Of a stretch of 56,086 nt of DNA, positions 28,015 to 37,341 are shown one piece after another. The DNA is taken from positions 1-56,086 of the forward strand of contig JBFMGF010000114.1 of the NCBI GenBank assembly GCA_040752675.1, given 5' to 3'. Position 1 is the stretch's first letter, and each line of letters begins with the position of its first letter. Under the pieces are notes generated by a model that had not been told where the DNA came from, ran no database searches, and worked only from the letters and a program-made list of their open reading frames with translations. The DNA comes from Acidobacteriota bacterium (GTDB lineage: Bacteria > Acidobacteriota > Polarisedimenticolia > JBFMGF01). The translations under genes were made by a program, and so were the position numbers.

Positions 28015-28565
28015 GTCCTGTAACCTTCTTTCCTCAGCTTCTTCTCGGTCTCCAGGGCTTCTTCTCTGGTACTGAACTTTCCGACCCTGACCTTGTAGTA
28101 GGTTCCCGATTTTCCCTTCTCTTCGACGATGTAAGATGCAAACCCTTCCCTCATCAATTTTTCCTTTGTCTTTAGGGATGATGGCCTCTCTTTGCTGGCC
28201 GATACCTGAACGGAATAATAGGTCTGCTGTTTCTTCGGAAGATTCTCATTTTCAGAATCTGCTCGCTCAATCTTCGATTTAACTTCTGAGAAATCCTCCT
28301 TAGGAAGCCTGTCGAAAAACGCGAGCGTTTCACCGAGGTCTTCTGCCTCACCAACTGCCCTGGCGGCATCTCTTTTTCTGTCCTCTTTCTGCATGAGAGA
28401 ACCGGAGCGGTATGAGGAGATCCTGCTCTCGTACCATCGCCCCAAAAAGAAGAAGAGGATACAAAGAACGATCAGAAGCACAATGACCATCCATACATGA
28501 CCTCCCCGGATGATGATCTCTCTGAATTCCCTTGTCTCCTGTTTTTCCTCCAAACCGCACCTCAC
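27993..28565 (-). CDS. SPOR-domain membrane protein
   Basis: 190 residues: a short cytoplasmic N-terminus, one membrane helix (about 24-42), a charged linker, and a C-terminal SPOR domain (about 115-188: YYSVQVSASKERP, YYKVRVGKFSTREEA). SPOR domains bind denuded glycan strands at division sites, so an envelope or division role is likely. The GTG start overlaps the diguanylate cyclase stop (GTGA). Confidence 0.87.
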   Translation of the reverse strand: MRCGLEEKQETREFREIIIRGGHVWMVIVLLIVLCILFFFLGRWYESRISSYRSGSLMQKEDRKRDAARAVGEAEDLGETLAFFDRLPKEDFSEVKSKIERADSENENLPKKQQTYYSVQVSASKERPSSLKTKEKLMREGFASYIVEEKGKSGTYYKVRVGKFSTREEALETEKKLRKEGYRTWVMKIG

Positions 28566-29584
28566 CCTTTGATATTATCGGCGATCGATATCGAGTTCTT
28601 CCCGAGAACCTTGATCCTCTGCATGGCCTTGTCCGCCTGTATAATCAGTTCCTCTTTCGTATCCGCATGAAGAGGAAAAGATGCAACGCCGAAGCTTGCA
28701 GTCATCTTGATACCGCCCGTATCGCTCACCAGGAAAGGCTTCCTGGAGATCAAGTCCCGCAGCCGCTCCGCAACCTCTATGGATCCATTCACATCGGTCT
28801 CCGGCAGGATGACACAGAACTCATCCCCCCCGTAACGGCAGAGTTTGTCGATCTTGCGGATGCCTCCCTTCACCCTCAACGCTATCTCGAAGAGCATCCG
28901 GGACCCTGCCGAATGACTGTAAAGCGAGTTCACTTCCTTCAGATTGTCGATATCGAAGAAGACGAGAGATAGAGGCAGCGAGAACCTAGTCGCTCTCGAA
29001 ATCTCATCCATGATCTGGCTGTCGAAGTATCTCCGGTTGAAGCAATCCACCGTATCGTCCCTGATGATTAGTTCCCGGAGGCTCCTGACGGTCGCTATGT
29101 TCTCCAGGGCGGGCTTGACCTCTTCCATCAGCATCGTCACCTTCTCAAAATACTTCGCCGAACCTCCAGGTTCTCTAAGGAGAAAAAGGGCTCCGAAGAT
29201 CTCCCTCTTCGCGAAGAGGGGAATGAAGAGCATATCAAGACTTCCATATTCCGCGATTAGCGCCGAAAAGGGAGAGAGGATCTCCGAGGAGCCGAGGATC
29301 TTTGCCTCCACCCCAAGGATCCTCATCATCGTTTCATAATCGAGCTTCGAGAAAGCTTCATAGAGATGGCTGTCCTGCGCGATTGTCGTGGCGATCAGTG
29401 TCAGACTCTTCGGGTCGTCGAGGATGTAGGCAAACCCCGCCTTGGCGTTGGACAGCCTTCGTGCATAGAAGAGAAACTCTTCGAAAAAGTCTTCCTGTTC
29501 GATCTTCTGGGATATCCTCGCAACCACCTTTGCTGTAAAGAGATCTTCGAGAATATCCTCTCTTTTAAAATCATCGTCCTTCAT
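28562..29584 (-). CDS. GAF-GGDEF diguanylate cyclase
   Basis: 340 residues. A GAF-like sensor region (about 20-165) and a GGDEF domain with an intact active site CRYGGDEF, preceded by RKID at the spacing of the inhibitory I-site (as in PleD RxxD). It should make cyclic di-GMP from GTP with product inhibition. No membrane segment, so it is cytosolic. It lies 30 nt after slipin and overlaps the SPOR gene. The effector is not in view. Confidence 0.92.
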   Translation of the reverse strand: MKDDDFKREDILEDLFTAKVVARISQKIEQEDFFEEFLFYARRLSNAKAGFAYILDDPKSLTLIATTIAQDSHLYEAFSKLDYETMMRILGVEAKILGSSEILSPFSALIAEYGSLDMLFIPLFAKREIFGALFLLREPGGSAKYFEKVTMLMEEVKPALENIATVRSLRELIIRDDTVDCFNRRYFDSQIMDEISRATRFSLPLSLVFFDIDNLKEVNSLYSHSAGSRMLFEIALRVKGGIRKIDKLCRYGGDEFCVILPETDVNGSIEVAERLRDLISRKPFLVSDTGGIKMTASFGVASFPLHADTKEELIIQADKAMQRIKVLGKNSISIADNIKG

Positions 29585-29614
29585 CTAGATCCTGTTTCAG
29601 CAACCCTTTCTTCG

Positions 29615-30361
29615 CTATGTTTTAAAGACCTTCAGAAGGTCGATGGGTAGCGGGAAGATGATGGTGGAATTCTTCTCCGTAGCAATCTCGGTGAGCGTCT
29701 GAAGATAACGCAGCTGTAACGTCACAGGGTTCTTCCCGATCTCATCCGCAGCTCTGGCCAGCGTGGAAGCTGCCTGGAATTCTCCATTGGCATGAATTAT
29801 CTTGGCTCTCTTCTCTCTCTCCGCTTCAGCCTGTTTAGCCATCGCCCTCTGCATCTCGACCGGAAGATCCACGTGCTTCACTTCCACCATTGAGACCTTG
29901 ATCCCCCAGGGGTCCGTGTGCCTATCGAGGATCTGCTGGAGTTCGTTGTTTAGCCTCTCCCTCTGACTCAGGAGATCATCGAGCTCCGCCTGGCCGAGGA
30001 CAGACCGGAGCGTAGTCTGGGAGAGCTGAGAAGTGGCATAATGATAGTTCTCCACTTCCACGATGGCTTTCTGAGGGTTCATGACGCGGAAATAGACTAC
30101 CGCGTTAACTTTCACGGAGACATTGTCCCTGGTGATTACATCCTGCGCCGGAACATCGTGAACGATGGTCCTGAGTGAGACACGCACGAGCCTGTCGATG
30201 AATGGGATGATGATGATGAGCCCGGGGCCCTTAATCTTCTTCAGCAATCTTCCTAACCGGAAGACGACCCCTCTTTCATACTCCGGAAGTATCTTGATAG
30301 TATTGACCAGGATGACAAGAAAGATGAAGGCAGCGATCAGAAAAGCATAAAGATACTCCAT
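29615..30361 (-). CDS. Slipin (SPFH/stomatin-like protein)
   Basis: 248 residues: an N-terminal membrane helix (about 3-22), then an SPFH domain ([40 protein letters not shown]) and an Ala/Glu coiled coil ([15 protein letters not shown]). It forms large membrane assemblies with NfeD, whose gene ends 2 nt upstream; the AAGGAGG ribosome site overlaps the nfeD stop. Confidence 0.94.
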   Translation of the reverse strand: MEYLYAFLIAAFIFLVILVNTIKILPEYERGVVFRLGRLLKKIKGPGLIIIIPFIDRLVRVSLRTIVHDVPAQDVITRDNVSVKVNAVVYFRVMNPQKAIVEVENYHYATSQLSQTTLRSVLGQAELDDLLSQRERLNNELQQILDRHTDPWGIKVSMVEVKHVDLPVEMQRAMAKQAEAEREKRAKIIHANGEFQAASTLARAADEIGKNPVTLQLRYLQTLTEIATEKNSTIIFPLPIDLLKVFKT

Positions 30362-30363
30362 GG

Positions 30364-31674
30364 TTACCTCCTTACTTTTTCGACTTCGATGTTCATATCC
30401 TTCACGGCGGATACCCGGATTTTCTCTCCCTTGAGAATCTTCTCCTTCGAGCTAGCATTCCAGTACTCGCCGTGGATGAAGACTTTCCCTTCCCCGTTGG
30501 GCTCAATGTCCGTTGTGGCGGAGCCGATCTCGTGGAGAAGACCTTCCACGCCACCCGTGGCTTCTCTCCGGTGCGCCTTTACGATGAGCCGTACCACGAC
30601 GACCATGAGAGCCACCACTACGAAGCTTGTAGGAAGGATGATTATTAGGGGAAGCCTCAACTCCGGTATCGGACCCTCGAAGAGTATCATGGAACCGATG
30701 ATGATGCACATCACGCCTCCTATTGTAAGCATGCCATAACTGGAGATCTTGATCTCCAGGATGAATAGAACTATGGAGAAAAGGATCAGAAGGATCCCTA
30801 TGTAGTTGACGGGAATGATCTGGGTTGTGAAGGCGAAGAGGAGGAGAGCGATTACTCCCACTACTCCAGGGAAAACGACACCCGGGTGCGTGATCTCGAC
30901 GTATATCCCGAGTATCCCTATCAGGAGAAGGAAATATGATACGATAGGCTGGGAGACAATGCTGAGGAACCGCTGCCGCCAGTTCATCTCGAACGTCTCG
31001 GCTGCCTTCCCCTCCAGATGAAGGATCTGCTTCCTCCCGTCGAATCGTCTTATCTCCTTTCCATTCAGGCCGGCGATCAGTTCTTCCTGGCTCTTGTAGA
31101 TCAAATCGATGAGCTTCTTTTCCAGCGCCTCTTTCTCCGTGAAGGAAACGCTTTCCTTCACGGCCCTTTCCGCCTCGGCGATGTTTCTTCCGCGGTTCTC
31201 CGCGATCGTTCTGACAAAAGCTGCTGCATCGCTTTCAGCTTTCGTGATCATGATGTCATCCTTTTCATTCTTTCCGAAAAGCGTCAGAACTGGGTGGGCG
31301 GCTCCTGTATTTGTGCCTGGGGCCATGACGGCAATGTCGGAGGCAATGAGAAGCATAAACCCTGCGGAGGTGGCCCTTGCACCGCTGGGATGGACGAAGA
31401 CGGCGACGGGGGTCTTAGATTGATAGAATTTCTGGACGATCGATTTCGTCGGTTCAAGGAGACCGCCGGGCGTGTCCAGCTTGATTATGAGCAGGGACGC
31501 ACCTGTCTCATCGGCGCGATCGATGGCATCCGAGATGAATTCAGCCGTGACGGGATGGATGGCATCGTATACTTCAATGGAAATGATGTTCTCGTAAGCA
31601 TGAGCGGGAGGCATGAGTGGGAGAAATAGGAGCAGCAATCCAAATATGGTCCTCATGGACATCGGTCTTTGCAC
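30364..31674 (-). CDS. NfeD-family membrane serine protease
   Basis: 436 residues. Signal peptide to about 27, then a ClpP-like protease domain with nucleophile Ser103 ([10 protein letters not shown]) and a Lys near 145 as general base ([10 protein letters not shown]), as in the PH1510 type. Several membrane helices follow (about 225-370), then a C-terminal NfeD OB-fold ([14 protein letters not shown]). Paired with slipin; the archaeal homologue cleaves stomatin. First gene of the seven-gene operon to prfB. The start is GTG at 31674; ATG 31662 or 31656 are alternatives. Confidence 0.92.
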   Translation of the reverse strand: MQRPMSMRTIFGLLLLFLPLMPPAHAYENIISIEVYDAIHPVTAEFISDAIDRADETGASLLIIKLDTPGGLLEPTKSIVQKFYQSKTPVAVFVHPSGARATSAGFMLLIASDIAVMAPGTNTGAAHPVLTLFGKNEKDDIMITKAESDAAAFVRTIAENRGRNIAEAERAVKESVSFTEKEALEKKLIDLIYKSQEELIAGLNGKEIRRFDGRKQILHLEGKAAETFEMNWRQRFLSIVSQPIVSYFLLLIGILGIYVEITHPGVVFPGVVGVIALLLFAFTTQIIPVNYIGILLILFSIVLFILEIKISSYGMLTIGGVMCIIIGSMILFEGPIPELRLPLIIILPTSFVVVALMVVVVRLIVKAHRREATGGVEGLLHEIGSATTDIEPNGEGKVFIHGEYWNASSKEKILKGEKIRVSAVKDMNIEVEKVRR

Positions 31675-31744
31675 CTGTAATAAGCCCGCCTTGCGATGCT
31701 TCTTCTGCAGGAAGTACGATGCAGAATCGCATGATCAGCTTTTA

Positions 31745-31773
31745 ATTTTAAGGTCAATAGCCCAAAAGTTCAA
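31745..31773 (-). promoter_or_regulatory. Promoter of the nfeD-slipin-...-prfB operon
   Basis: TTGAAC (31773-31768), 17 nt, TAAAAT (31750-31745) on the minus strand; leader of about 65 nt. Confidence 0.5.
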
Positions 31774-31817
31774 TAGTTGTTTGAAAGCTCGAGCGACAGC
31801 AGGGATGAATGTTATCC

Positions 31818-34235
31818 TCATCGATCGCGATCCATAAGGGATTGCTGGAGGCTTCTCAGCGCATCAAAGGCAACCGGATCCTCTGGATTCAGAGTGATGG
31901 CTCTCTGGAACTCTTCACGCGCTTCTTCCAGCCTTCCCTTCTCCTTCAACCAGGAGCCCAGGGCGTCATGCACCGGATAGTATGTCGGATTGATAGAAAG
32001 TACTTTCTTGAACCTATTTCTGGCAGAAGCCTCATCGTTCTTCTGAAGATCTATCACGCCGAGGTAGAAGTGGGCGCGGAATTCATCGCTGTCTAGAGTT
32101 AGAACATACTCGAACTTCTCGCGTGCTTTGCGAGGCTCACCGATGGCTATGTAGATGCCTCCGAGGATCCCGGCTGCGTTCTTATCCTTTGGATTAACCT
32201 TCAATATCTGTTCATAGGCTGAAGCGGCCTCAGGAAGCGCCTTCATATCATAGAGGATCTGCGCTACCAGAGCGAGCGTTGGTGCATCTTCCGTCAGGTC
32301 GTAACGCACCAGCTTCCTGGCCGTCTCAGAAGCTTCGGTGACGTTCTTTTTCTCAATCTGGAGCTTGAAGAGGTAGGAATTGGCGACAATGTTGTCCGGA
32401 TTCTCTTTCAACGCTTTCATGACGATATCAAGCGCTCTATCGAAATCCTTCCTGGTGATGTAATAATTGGTGGGGAAAGTAAAAGCGATCTCGGCATTGG
32501 GATTGATTTCAAAACCTTTCAGATAGGCCCTGATGGCCCCCTCGTCATCTTTCTTCTTCTCAAGCAGGAAACCGTACATGTTCCATAGCTCGGCGCCGAG
32601 AGCATACATTGCGGTATGGTCCAGCTCCGCGATTCTGATGGCATCCTCTGCCTCAAGCATCGCCTTTCCGAAATCCCCCATGGCGATGAGTATCTTGATG
32701 ATGAAGATTCTGGCCTGGTAGTTCTTGGGATTCTTCTGAAGGACCCTCTTGAAGGCGGCGATGGCTTCCGCGAATTTCCCTTCCGCCATGAGATTCTTTC
32801 CATTGGTGATGATATTCTCTTCCTCTATCGTAAGCTTCGGGTCAACTCTCTCCTGCCCCGGTTCGATCTTCCCCCCGCGGAAGTAGTCTCCTGAGAGATA
32901 GCCCAGGCTCTTGAGGATCTTGATCTCTTCCTCGTCCGGCTTTTCGAACTCGAAGGAACCAGAGTTGCTGGTGCTGATCTTTGAAACAAGTGCCGCAAGG
33001 GAGTCTTTCATCCTCTTGCACTCTTCATCTGCGGAATCGTATAGATTGATCAGTTCTCCAGGATCCTTCGTGAGATGGTAGAGTTCAGGAATGGGTGCTT
33101 CAATGTACTTTTTCTCGCCGCTTCTGATGCTTTTCAATTCGCTCCATCCATATTCAAATGTCGGCATGTAGGTCTCGGCATAGGATTCTGATTTCCCTTC
33201 GCGATACTTTCTGCCATTGATCTCTTCGGCGAAGCTCTTGCCTTGCGCCGATGGGGGAATGGAAATATTGAGGAGCCCGAGGAGCGTGGGCATTATGTCG
33301 ACTGTCTCAAAGAGACCGTTGTATCGCGATCCTCCCTTTGCCATCCAGGGAGCTCTCAGGATGAAGGGGATTCTGATAGTACAATCATAGATGAATATCC
33401 CGTGGGCGTTTTCCCCGTGTTCACCGAGCGACTCTCCATGATCGGACGTGAAGACGAGTATGGAATTATCGAGTACGCCTTTTTCCTCCAGCTTCTCCAG
33501 AAGATCCCCGATGCACTGGTCGGAATAGCTGATCTCCTGGTCGTATCCTTCTCCCTCCAGCTTTTTGGAAGTATCGGCAGGAGGAACATAGGGATAATGT
33601 GGATCGTAATAATGGATCCAGGCGAAGAACCGCTTTCCCCTCACGGCAGGAAGCCATTTGAAGAATTCTTCGTTAACCTGCTCGGCTACTCTCTCCGGCC
33701 CTTTAATCTCCTGGACTGATTTCATCTCCGAAGCGCTCTTGAGTTCTATCTTTACATCGTTGTATGTCTTGAAACCCTGTTCCAGGCCGAACCCTGAATT
33801 CAGGATGTAGGAGCCGACAAACGCGGCTGTCTCAAAGCCGTTCTCCTTGAGTACCTCGGCAAGCGTTATCTCATCCTGGTTCAACTTGAAGAGCCCGTTG
33901 TGCCTCACACCGTGCGCTGTAGGATACCGTCCTGTAAAGATTGTGCAGTGAGAGGGAAGCGTGAGTGGTACCTGAGAGACTGCTTCCGTAAAGAGCAATC
34001 CCTCCCTCGCTATCCTATCTATGTTCTGTGTCTTGATCTTATGATAGCCATAGCAGCCCAGCCGGTCGGCTCTTAAAGTATCAACAATGATCACGATGAG
34101 ATTGGGGTTGCTGACTTTCTGCCAGCTCGAGCAGCCGGCTAGTAAAAGGAAAGATACCAATGAGAAAATTACAAGGACTATCCCTGGTAGCACCCCGGTT
34201 ATCGGAGGAGCCTCATTGACTTTTTTCATCTTCAT
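31818..34235 (-). CDS. Sulfatase-fold lipoprotein with TPR tail (paralogue 3)
   Basis: 805 residues. A clear lipobox LLAGC (Cys35), then VIIVDTLRADRLGCYGY (Asp52), LTLPSHCTIFTGRYP with Thr92 at the nucleophile position and His96 instead of Arg, and TSDHGESLGEHGE. A linker with LKSLGYLSG leads to eight or so TPR-like units from about residue 475 to the end. It shares every unusual feature of the paralogues at 6899-8836 and 10499-12739. Likely lipid-anchored in the periplasm and acting on an envelope polymer or lipid headgroup; this is inferred only. Confidence 0.86.
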   Translation of the reverse strand: MKMKKVNEAPPITGVLPGIVLVIFSLVSFLLLAGCSSWQKVSNPNLIVIIVDTLRADRLGCYGYHKIKTQNIDRIAREGLLFTEAVSQVPLTLPSHCTIFTGRYPTAHGVRHNGLFKLNQDEITLAEVLKENGFETAAFVGSYILNSGFGLEQGFKTYNDVKIELKSASEMKSVQEIKGPERVAEQVNEEFFKWLPAVRGKRFFAWIHYYDPHYPYVPPADTSKKLEGEGYDQEISYSDQCIGDLLEKLEEKGVLDNSILVFTSDHGESLGEHGENAHGIFIYDCTIRIPFILRAPWMAKGGSRYNGLFETVDIMPTLLGLLNISIPPSAQGKSFAEEINGRKYREGKSESYAETYMPTFEYGWSELKSIRSGEKKYIEAPIPELYHLTKDPGELINLYDSADEECKRMKDSLAALVSKISTSNSGSFEFEKPDEEEIKILKSLGYLSGDYFRGGKIEPGQERVDPKLTIEEENIITNGKNLMAEGKFAEAIAAFKRVLQKNPKNYQARIFIIKILIAMGDFGKAMLEAEDAIRIAELDHTAMYALGAELWNMYGFLLEKKKDDEGAIRAYLKGFEINPNAEIAFTFPTNYYITRKDFDRALDIVMKALKENPDNIVANSYLFKLQIEKKNVTEASETARKLVRYDLTEDAPTLALVAQILYDMKALPEAASAYEQILKVNPKDKNAAGILGGIYIAIGEPRKAREKFEYVLTLDSDEFRAHFYLGVIDLQKNDEASARNRFKKVLSINPTYYPVHDALGSWLKEKGRLEEAREEFQRAITLNPEDPVAFDALRSLQQSLMDRDR

Positions 34236-34250
34236 GAAAACCTCTCATTT

Positions 34251-34279
34251 ATGATAAGCTGCACTCTTGATAGCGTCAA
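34251..34279 (-). promoter_or_regulatory. Promoter of sulfatase-fold paralogue 3
   Basis: TTGACG (34279-34274), 17 nt, TATCAT (34256-34251) on the minus strand. Start near 34244; GAGAGG lies 5 nt before the ATG, so the leader is about 9 nt but keeps a ribosome site. The rest of the 34236-34388 spacer has a weak GC hairpin followed by T6 near 34305-34335, which may end larA. Confidence 0.6.
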
Positions 34280-34388
34280 GGATGGATCCCGACCATCATC
34301 CAGCAAAAAAGCCGGCATAGATCTCCCCCGGTACGATTTTCCATCGGGAGAACTTTTCAGGCACAAAAGCGCTTGAGGAACGGAACCG

Positions 34389-35660
34389 TCAAATATGAAA
34401 GAACCACCGCGGACCGTTTTCGATGACAAGTCCTTCTGCTTCCTTTCCGATCACCACTTCCGCCAGTTGAAAAGCTTCACCCAGAGACCCTGTCTGGCGT
34501 ATCCCCAGGGATTGAAGGACCTCCGACCTGAAGTCGGTAACGAAAATTACGTTGATGCTTTCAATAGCATGGATGATGGAGAGGGCAGTCTGGGCGTATG
34601 ACTTGAACTGTCGCTTCATATCGTAAAGAATGCCCGCTTTCCCTCTGGAAAGCCATCCAGCAAAATCCTGGCTTCCATACCCCTCGGAACACTGCGCCAC
34701 GAGGATCAGGACCCCTCCATCCTCGACAAGTCGCGAACAGTTCTGAATGCACTTGTTTGCCTGGATGACATTTATATCCTTTGGATAGCCGCCGCATCCT
34801 GCCACGACCATTCTTGCCTTTCTCTCGATTTTTATTCGCCGGGACTCATTCAAATATTCCGCTCCTTTCCAGTGCGCCCGAACCATATCTCCTGCAAATA
34901 TCTCTTCGATCCCTCCCCTCTCATCGATGATGCTGTTCACGATGAAAGGAGATGGAACCATCAGCGCGCCTTCCAGCATATCCTCATGAACGGGATTGGA
35001 TTCAAGGATCCCGACATCTGAGCAAGGATGCTTTTCCCCTTCCGAAACAAGGGAAAGCAGATGATTGGAGGCCGCGGTATCATGCCCGGCGAGACCTGGC
35101 ATCAAAGATTTTCTCCCTCCCGTGAACCCGGCATGATAGTGAAGGTCTATCGCTCCCGTCAGGATGATCTTTGAAGCTTTGAGGACTTCCGAATTGACCC
35201 TGACCGTAGTCCCCCTCGACGTTCTTCCAACCAACGAAAGGGAAGATTCTGCATAAGGGTCATGGTCTAAATGCTGATATCGGCCGATAATTGTTTCCCC
35301 CAGTATCGATGATTTCTCATTTACAGTTACTTTCCGATGGACTCCAGTAGCAAAGATGAATCTGATATTCTCTTCACGGACACCCGATCTCAGAAGCTTC
35401 TTAAGAATGGCTGGCAAAAATCGGTGGACGCAGGTGACTCTTGTGGCATCAGAGACCACTATGAGGACGCGATCCGCATCTCCATGCAGCTCTTCTATCT
35501 CCCGTGAAGCGATCGGCTGGCTGATTTTCTTCTCTATCTCCTCCAGAGACAGCTCTTCCTTTTCCAAGAACGCTGGCTGAATAGCTTTCAGATGGAAACT
35601 TGTGGGAGGGATGTCGATGAAGCCTTTCCCGTATTTTATCCGGACTGGTCTTCCCATCAT
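34389..35660 (-). CDS. LarA-family (nickel-pincer cofactor) racemase/epimerase homologue
   Basis: 423 residues, the DUF2088/LarA family. Residues known for lactate racemase are at matching positions: Asp71 and Arg74 (SDATRV), His108 (ATGVHR), His174 (LHYHAGF), Lys184 (GGRKS), which binds the pyridinium thioamide cofactor, and His200 (SNH), a nickel ligand. It should therefore carry the nickel-pincer nucleotide and act on a 2-hydroxy acid; the true substrate is not predictable. The cofactor-making larB, larC and larE are not in the window. ATGA overlap with the preceding aminotransferase gene. Confidence 0.88.
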   Translation of the reverse strand: MMGRPVRIKYGKGFIDIPPTSFHLKAIQPAFLEKEELSLEEIEKKISQPIASREIEELHGDADRVLIVVSDATRVTCVHRFLPAILKKLLRSGVREENIRFIFATGVHRKVTVNEKSSILGETIIGRYQHLDHDPYAESSLSLVGRTSRGTTVRVNSEVLKASKIILTGAIDLHYHAGFTGGRKSLMPGLAGHDTAASNHLLSLVSEGEKHPCSDVGILESNPVHEDMLEGALMVPSPFIVNSIIDERGGIEEIFAGDMVRAHWKGAEYLNESRRIKIERKARMVVAGCGGYPKDINVIQANKCIQNCSRLVEDGGVLILVAQCSEGYGSQDFAGWLSRGKAGILYDMKRQFKSYAQTALSIIHAIESINVIFVTDFRSEVLQSLGIRQTGSLGEAFQLAEVVIGKEAEGLVIENGPRWFFHI

Positions 35661-36835
35661 GCTCTGAAGCAGAGAGTATCTCTGATCCTCTTCATCCCTT
35701 CCATGATGTTTTCGAGGGATGCGGCGAAGGTGAGCCTGATGTGCCCGGGATAGCCAAAAACTTCTCCGGGCACGGTAATCACTCTGGCGTTTTTGAAGAG
35801 ATAATTGGAAACCTCCAGGGAACTCTCAAGCTTGAGCATCCTGCAGAGTTCAGTCACATTTGGAAAGAGATAGAAGGCTCCCTCCGGTACATGACATGTC
35901 ATCCCCTTGATCGACTGGATGAGCTCAAGCATACAATCCCGCCTCTCCCTGTAAATATTAAGCATGCTGGCAACGGCGGATTCTCCCCTCATGGCTTCCA
36001 GCGCTGCCTTCTGAGAGACGGATGAGGGATGGAAGGAGTCATGGCCGACGATCTTCGCAGCGGCGTCGATTATGGCCTTGGGACCGATGGCATAGCCGAT
36101 CCTCCATCCGCTCATGGCATACGTCATGGATAGGGAGTTCACGAGGATAAGCCTGTCACGCGCCTTCTGAAAATACTGCATCATCGATTCATGCCGTCCA
36201 TCGAAGATGAAAGACTCGTAAGATTCATCGCTGATGATGTAAAAATCTTTCTGCAGGGATAACACAAGGATCCTCTTCAGCAAGTCGGAAGGGATGATGC
36301 TACCGGAAGGATTGCAGGGACTGTTAAGGAAAATGGCCTTCGTCGCCGATGTGATGGCTTCTTCGATCCGCTCTGCTCGGGGCAAAAATCGATCTTCTGC
36401 TTCTACCTTAGCAAAAACAGGTCTGGCTCCTGCTATCCTGACCTGCTCCGGATAGGAAGACCAGTGAGGGGAAAGAACGATCGCCTCGTCCCCCTCGCCG
36501 AAAAGCGAGAGGGCAAGAGCAAGCAACACATTCCTGGCACCATTTGCGACAAGAATTTCTCTCTCAGGATAATCGGTCCCGTACTCTTTCGTGTATCTCT
36601 CCGCTATCGCTTTTCTCAGTTCGAAGAGACCCATGGGATCGGTATGATGCGTGAAGTTCTCGTCGATCGATCTCTTCGCGGCTTCCTTGATGTTGTCCGG
36701 TGTGTTGAAGTCAGGCTCCTCCGCTCCGAAATCGATGATGTCCTGACCGGCTGATCTGATGCGGTCCTCCTCCACTTTCAGCGAAAATGTGCAGGAAGAC
36801 GTGATCTCCCTCATCCGTCCTGAAATCCTCAGCAT
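35657..36835 (-). CDS. Fold-type I aminotransferase homologue lacking the PLP lysine
   Basis: 392 residues, AspC/class I-II family by NSPCNPSG (Asn175), ISDESYESF (Asp203, Tyr206), SGWRIGY (Arg245) and GHIRLTF (Arg367, substrate carboxylate). The position five residues before MSGWR, which is the Schiff-base Lys in active enzymes (SKTYAMTGWR type), is Met237, codon ATG at 36127-36125. All other hallmarks are kept. So either it is a non-transaminating homologue, or one base is wrong (AAG to ATG). It overlaps coaD by 7 nt and larA by 4 nt, so its product is likely made together with the LarA homologue. Confidence 0.85.
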   Translation of the reverse strand: MLRISGRMREITSSCTFSLKVEEDRIRSAGQDIIDFGAEEPDFNTPDNIKEAAKRSIDENFTHHTDPMGLFELRKAIAERYTKEYGTDYPEREILVANGARNVLLALALSLFGEGDEAIVLSPHWSSYPEQVRIAGARPVFAKVEAEDRFLPRAERIEEAITSATKAIFLNSPCNPSGSIIPSDLLKRILVLSLQKDFYIISDESYESFIFDGRHESMMQYFQKARDRLILVNSLSMTYAMSGWRIGYAIGPKAIIDAAAKIVGHDSFHPSSVSQKAALEAMRGESAVASMLNIYRERRDCMLELIQSIKGMTCHVPEGAFYLFPNVTELCRMLKLESSLEVSNYLFKNARVITVPGEVFGYPGHIRLTFAASLENIMEGMKRIRDTLCFRA

Positions 36836-37341
36836 CTTTTCTTACTCCTGAATCTCTCCTGTAGTCTCTTCTCGACTTCTGCCGGTACGAGTCCAGTGAG
36901 CTTACCCCCAAGCTCCGCCACCTCGCGCACCAGTTTGGAGCTCAGGTAGGAATAGGACTCGCAGGGCATCATGAAGACCGTTTCCAGGTTGCTTTTGATC
37001 CTTCTATTCATCATGGCCATCTGAAGTTCGTATTCAAAATCAGAGATGGCACGTAACCCCCTGACGATGACCTTCGCGCCGATCTTCTCGGCGTAATCAA
37101 CCAGAAGACCATCGAATGTTTCAATGCGGACATTCGGAAATCCGGCAATTGCCTTCTCGATCATCTGGATCCTCTCCTCGATAGAGAATAGCGGCTGCTT
37201 CTCAGGATTTCTAAGAATGGCCACGATTATCTCATCGAAGATAGAACTCCCCCTGTCGATGATGTCGATGTGTCCGTTGGTGATCGGATCAAACGTTCCC
37301 GGGTAGACGGCCTTTAGCAGCAGTGGTTTTCTTTTTCTCAT
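36829..37341 (-). CDS. coaD: Phosphopantetheine adenylyltransferase
   Basis: 170 residues. It transfers AMP to 4'-phosphopantetheine in coenzyme A synthesis. Family motifs: YPGTFDPITNGH with the nucleotidyltransferase TxGH, RGLRAISDFEYE, and SYSYLSSKLVREVA. The gene overlaps recN by 53 nt because a short basic leader (MRKRKPLLL) precedes the conserved start. A later non-ATG start is possible. Confidence 0.96.
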   Translation of the reverse strand: MRKRKPLLLKAVYPGTFDPITNGHIDIIDRGSSIFDEIIVAILRNPEKQPLFSIEERIQMIEKAIAGFPNVRIETFDGLLVDYAEKIGAKVIVRGLRAISDFEYELQMAMMNRRIKSNLETVFMMPCESYSYLSSKLVREVAELGGKLTGLVPAEVEKRLQERFRSKKRC

